Positions 59,456 through 64,000 of a DNA stretch of 64,000 bases are shown here, one piece after another (the first letter of the stretch is position 1; each line of letters starts with the position of its first letter). The notes beneath the pieces were generated by a model. The model saw only the letters and a list, made by a program, of their open reading frames with translations. It did not search any database and had not been told where the DNA came from. Origin of the DNA: Ophioderma brevispina. Taxonomy: Eukaryota; Echinodermata; Ophiuroidea; Amphilepidida; Ophiodermatidae. Both the position numbers and the translations under genes were made by a program. The stretch spans positions 1 to 64,000 of the forward strand of contig JAMKCH010012484.1 of NCBI GenBank assembly GCA_023653785.1, in the 5' to 3' direction.

Positions 59456-60082
59456 GATATTGTCTAAAATACTGACATGCAACAGCTAAATTAGAATATA
59501 CATTTATTTACCGAAGGTTTCAGCTTTCATTTGAGACATTAGTCAAGCAATTTGAGAAATGACAAAACGCTGGTGGTTTAAAGCCAGAAGATACCTTCTT
59601 CAAAATGACACTTTACGGTTATTTTATAAGAGGTGTACTGGGGACTACACAACTGAATGAGCTCAAGCATACATTCACGATTTGCAAGAAAAGCAATTGT
59701 CAATGAAATTAGCACGGTCGATAGAAACTAACACACGCAATGCAATAAAACCTTACGCAAAGCAAATTGAAAATCTTAAAATTGTCATTATCAAAATCGG
59801 ACTTTTCAAACGTTCAAGCTCTACCGGCTTACCATTTCGTCACTATTTGTGCTGAATTTGGGCTCTATAGAGAGAAAAACTTCAGTATATTTTTGTTTCA
59901 GCTGTTGCTTGTCAGTCATTCATACAATTTCTACTAGTATTACAAAAACTGGTCAGTTATTTTTTTTGCTAAGTTTATTAACGCCTCTAATAGCAGGGGA
60001 CTGTAGTGAAAGAGTATGCGCTTCCGGATAAAATTGTGAATTTGTGCACACAAGTATTTTAGGCATTGATAATCCACAAAAT

Positions 60083-60836
60083 TGATGGAAGCACCTGCCA
60101 ACCCCCTTAATGGACCTCAGCTTGGGTTTCAAGGTTATACAGGGGTCAAAATTTTAAAATGTTCCGATTGTGTTGAAAAGTACACCATGATGTTTGTCTA
60201 GTTACAAGGATTCCAAAAAGGTATAGTTTACACTATCTATGGCTTATAGTTTCGGAGTTATGGGGTAAAAACGGTAAAAACTGTAATAGTGAAAAAGTCA
60301 ATTTTGGTGTGGGTCAAAAGTTGCTTTGATTCAGGTAATATGTGGTGCAAATTGTTTCCCTAGCTTAAAGGATTGAAATAAGGAATAGTTTGCCTTATCT
60401 GTTATGCTTAGTTTTCATGTTATCCAACAAAATAGGTCACAGGTCAAAAGAATCCAATAACTGCCAATAGCTGTTGACTTTATTCGCCATTGTGGTTAAT
60501 AACCAAACACTTAAGATAGTCTATTCCTATATTTCATTCTATGAGCTGAACCAACAACTTGAACCACGTTTTACAAAAATTGGAGCAACTTTTAATGTTT
60601 GATCCCTGTACAAACCAAAATTGATTTTTTCACCATTTTTATCGTTTTTACCCCATAATTCCAAAACTATAAGCCATAGGTAGTATAAACTATACCTTTT
60701 TGGAATCCTTGTAACCAGACAAACATCATGGTGTGCTTTTCAACACAATCTGAACATTTTAAATTTTGTACCCCCTGTGTAACCTTGAACTCGAAGCTGG
60801 GGGCCATGAAAGGGGTGTGGCAAGTGCTTCCATCAT
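60083..60836. mobile_element. Long foldback element inside the LINE
   Basis: The left arm (GATGGAAGCACCTGCCA..TATACAGGGGTCAAAATTTT..GGATTCCAAAAAGGTATAG..GGTAAAAACGGTAAAAA) is mirrored by the right arm (TTTTTATCGTTTTTACC..CTATACCTTTTTGGAATCC..AAATTTTGTACCCCCTGTGT..TGGCAAGTGCTTCCATC). Arms are about 230 bases with a 280-base loop. No ORF. It lies between the RT core and tail of the LINE. Relatives lie at 27.44 and 40.87 kb. Confidence 0.75.
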
Positions 60837-60984
60837 TTTTTTTATTATCAATTTATAAAGTAGGCCTACTTGTGTACCAAAATTAAGTTTTATCCAGATT
60901 TGCACACTCACATGAGATCTGTGCACTACAGCCCCCCACTATAAAACCAAGGTGATGTTTGGGTGTCACCAAAAAGTGAGAAAT

Positions 60985-61690
60985 ACCACCTTTGATTTTT
61001 GTATCAAACATGAAAAATTAGCCTGTTTTATATCTTTAAATATTTAGGCATGTGTTTTGACCCACAGTTAAAATGGATTATGCATACAGATAAAATTGCT
61101 GCTAAATTATCTCAAAAGATCGGGATCATAAACCGTTTCAGATATGGTATTGATCGGAATACAAGGAATATGCTGTACAATGCCATTGTCTTTCCCCATA
61201 TTGATTACTGTTGTTCCGTATGGGCTAGTCCTGCCAAGAAACTTGTAAACAGAAATACTACAAATTCATGCAGCCAGACTCACTCTTGGATATAAAGTTA
61301 GGAAAAAAACATGTTGATGAAATTTATAAGGAGATAAAATGGGTGAATGTATACGAACGTGCTAACAATTTAAAATTTATTTTAAACATGTTTAATGTAT
61401 AAGTGTATCCACAACTGGCTCCGGAATGCCTTGTAAGTAAAATCCAAAATCGGAACACTCACTGCTACAATAGAGGTATTTCACCTCACTCTTGCATAAC
61501 CTATAACAAAAGGTGTTAGTTCCCGTAGTATTCGTCATTCAGATCAATTTCATACTCGACCTCAAAGTATTTGTGCTGTTCAAAGTGTGACCCATACTTT
61601 TATGCATACATATCCAACATGCATGTCGTTCTTTAGATTTAGAAAGTCTCCAGAAATTTGGAATGGACTTTGCCATTCCCGGCAAGATGG
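60985..61690 (+). mobile_element. C-terminal part of the interrupted LINE
   Basis: YLGMCFDPQLKWIMHTDKIA, KLSQKIGIINRFRYGI and MLYNAIVFPHIDYCCSVWAS (61040-61240) are the post-catalytic RT region. After breaks come WVNVYERANNLKFIL, QLAPECLVSK and FRKSPEIWNGL-like text to about 61665, the usual ORF2 end. Direct repeats containing AATCTGCCAAG and ACACAACAAGGG follow at 61723 and 61849. Confidence 0.75.
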
Positions 61691-61934
61691 CCGCTAATCC
61701 GAAAGGTGGAAGACCTCTATAAAGAAATCTGCCAAGAAGGATTGCCAGGTGCACAACAAGGGTTGTAGCACCTCTCAGATCGGTATGTCTACAGAAAAAA
61801 AAAAACAAATGCACTGATATGTATGTATGCGAGTTGCTGTCCTGCTTTTAAAAAAATCTGCCAAGGAGCATTGTCAGGTACACAACAAGGGTGGCAGTGA
61901 TGTCACAGCCATCCTATATTATTAGTTTTCTATA

Positions 61935-62825
61935 TTGGGCGTAAATGGGTATTGTTTTCAAATTTCTTTCAAAACGAGTGAATTCTTGGGTTATTTTGGT
62001 TGCTGAAAACAAATCCGGAGAGCTTTTTAGCCTAGGATAAATTTTAGGTTGGTAAAATGACTTTTAAGTTTTGTACATGAAGTCAATGGGATTTGGAGGT
62101 CAAATGAATCACTTGCCAAAATCTGACACAAACAAACCATGACATTTATATTACTAGCACATAAGCATAGGTATATTGCTTCCCTTTATAAAAACCTAAG
62201 TTTCCAAAGTAATCAAGTTCATGATTGCCTAAAATAAAGAGAAATGTTCTTCACCTTGCAGAAGGAGTAGAGTCACTCATGAGCGCTGCAATCATTTTCA
62301 CCCAATGGTCCGAATTGACATGGCCACTAAAAACAACTCTTTACTTACAAGATGTTGCCTTCTACTCTCTTTTGTCTGTTGGAAGGTATTGACATGTTAT
62401 AAAAGCTTGACCTTACAACAATACACTGTCTTTCAACATCCAGTAACCCATAAGATCTGGGTCATGTTTTGGTTATTCTATGTATTGCCCTGCCTCAACT
62501 GAAATTAATTTGGTAAAAAATAGTTTTTCTGCCATTGAGAATGACTTTGTTTGGTTTTTCTTGAAAAAGTGTTTAGCTGTTATTATAATGCACCTTTTGA
62601 AGATTTTTTAGCACAATCAAAGGCTAAGATAGTTACTTTTTACGTTTTGTCTGATATAGAAAAATATCCAAATTTCATGTACAAAATTTAAAAGTTCATT
62701 TACCAACCTAAAAATCATCTTAGGCCAAAAGCTTTCCTGATTTGTTTTCAGCAACCAAAATGGCCTAAGAATCCACTCGTTTTGAAAAAAGATGGTCGTT
62801 TGCCCATCCCTAATATTATAGATTT
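61935..62825. mobile_element. 0.9-kb inverted-repeat element
   Basis: The left arm (TTTCAAAACGAGTGAATTCT, GTTGCTGAAAACAAATCCGG, TTAGGTTGGTAAAATGAC, TTTTGTACATGAA) is mirrored at the right (TTCATGTACAAAATTTAAAA, TACCAACCTAAAAATC, CCTGATTTGTTTTCAGCAAC, AGAATCCACTCGTTTTGAAA). Arms are about 150 bases and about 80-85% alike by eye. The interior has no transposase. A relative lies at 1600-1818. Confidence 0.7.
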
Positions 62826-62964
62826 TTATAGTTTTTACACAATGTAAACGTCAAAATTATTTTTAAAGAATGGAAGTGATTGTAGTATGGGCTTAAATCA
62901 GTATGTTCAAATATGCAGGGCATCCGTTGTAAATGATAAGACTAAAAGTAACATAATAAGAACA

Positions 62965-63085
62965 ACATCGGATATTTTCGTTATTACTGTCCGTACGGAC
63001 ACTTAAACACAATTGAATGGCGATTCTTATCTTTGAACACTGCTGTTTCTTCCCTTTGTGTCAATTCTTCAACATTAATAATTCC
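62965..63085 (+). repeat. Fragment related to the 348-bp MITE
   Basis: The stretch reading TTATTACTGTCCG..CGGACACTTAAACA, followed by AATTGAATGGCGATTCTTATC, matches the interior of the element at 1040-1387 in the same orientation. No matching termini are visible here. Confidence 0.45.
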
Positions 63086-63196
63086 TCAAACAACTATGTG
63101 ATTTTAAAAACAACACTCGGGTTTTAGTATCAAACTGTAACACCAACTTACTAATTGATAATAATCCCATCCCAATATAAAGTTTCTTGGTATTAA

Positions 63197-63448
63197 AGGT
63201 GTAACAAGAGATTTTGAGGCATCCATGTGAGGTGGCACATGTAGTGATTTCATATAGATTAGACACACGATTTCTTACCTTGTATTTTGGTACAGAGATG
63301 TATTAAAAGTGAAAACAAAAGGTGACTTTTATTCGCTTATATTTCAATGTACCAAAGAAATATTTCTCAGCTGAATCCTTTCAGTGCAAAAATCAGAATT
63401 TTCAGATTTTATAGGGACACATGTTATGTCAAATCTCTTGTTGCACCT
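63197..63448. mobile_element. TTAA-flanked MITE
   Basis: TTAA at 63193-63196 and 63449-63452 flanks inverted termini AGGTGTAACAAGAGATTT / AAATCTCTTGTTGCACCT with one mismatch. The 252-base interior is non-coding. Confidence 0.75.
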
Positions 63449-64000
63449 TTAACACCCATATTACTAATCTTATTTTTAAATACAATTGTATTTTGTACAA
63501 TTACTTAAACACACTCTTACACTAACAGCGTTGTTTTCACCTGAGTCTTGTTTTATCACACATTCAATATTGTAATTTAAGTCGATCAAAATAGTTGTAA
63601 CGTACATTCAATTCATTTTAAAAAAGAAGAGTATTCGCTTGTGCACAAATTCTCACTTATACGCCTTTATTTGCGCAATTAAATACACTTGCTGTTTATG
63701 ACATTCATAGACTCCAACAGGCCATCTTTATGCAGAAATTGAATAACGATATTCTTCCTGAAAACTTCTCAACCTACTTTCGTTTCTCATACGATACATT
63801 GCTGTGGGACCAGGTCTTCTGATTTATATAAATCATACTGATCTGCCAGATAGACAATCAGAAGAATCTTCTGTTAAGGGTTTTACCCAGAATAATTAAC
63901 CGTATCATTGTAATAATTTTATGTAATTCCGTGATCCCTTAATATGGTTTTATCTGGTTGTATTGCGCCGACAGTGGCTTCAAATACGGAGCCCATGTAA

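Overview
This window is nuclear DNA of a metazoan, most likely a marine invertebrate deuterostome (echinoderm, hemichordate or cephalochordate grade; this is inference). Reasons: small exons separated by multi-kb introns with GT..AG junctions; an NXPE-type PC-esterase gene; several decayed LINE lineages (RTE-like, L2/CR1-like) and a tRNA-derived SINE; a dense population of foldback/MITE elements; AT-rich background; and over-use of the palindrome TAGGCCTA. There are no operons, CRISPR arrays or prokaryotic signals. Most of the 64 kb is transposon debris and non-coding DNA; only four loci look like host genes.

Layout. 1-11.3 kb: intergenic, with a TA-flanked MITE in two copies, a foldback at 4.68-4.9 kb, an AGGTCA minisatellite at 5.27-5.54 kb and an antisense LINE fragment at 7.06-7.84 kb. 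11.3-26.7 kb: a minus-strand multi-exon gene (exons at 26.5, 22.0, 14.7, 13.4, 11.8-13.0 and 11.3 kb, possibly also 16.3 kb). It encodes a roughly 585-residue unrecognised, mostly disordered protein with an acidic tract and a textbook PP1-docking RVSF motif. Its introns hold hAT-type MITEs, inverted arrays of an ATTCGGTCC motif and one orphan exon-like ORF. 26.7-26.9 kb: a CpG-rich patch that may be a bidirectional promoter. 28.2-29.2 kb: a single-exon plus-strand gene for a 159-residue unrecognised protein with a polyA signal. 29.2-44.7 kb: gene-free, with repeat fragments, a 1.3 kb foldback and microsatellites. 44.7-52.7 kb: LINE graveyard plus a CA-rich satellite of roughly 300 bp units. 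53.5-54.8 kb: SINE and a roughly 172 bp tandem repeat. 55.2-56.8 kb: the 3' exons of an NXPE-like gene whose stop codon appears to lie inside a 337 bp hairpin MITE that would form much of its 3' UTR. 57.9-61.7 kb: a LINE split by two nested insertions. 61.9-63.5 kb: further inverted-repeat elements.

The host genes show no obvious pathway link. The most distinctive signals are the hairpin MITE ending the NXPE reading frame, the new RVSF-containing gene, the TTAA-bounded MITEs that cut LINE ORFs, and a hAT MITE family with one perfect 8-bp target duplication. Exon models come from reading frame, splice-site and phase consistency only; no transcript or homology search could be run.
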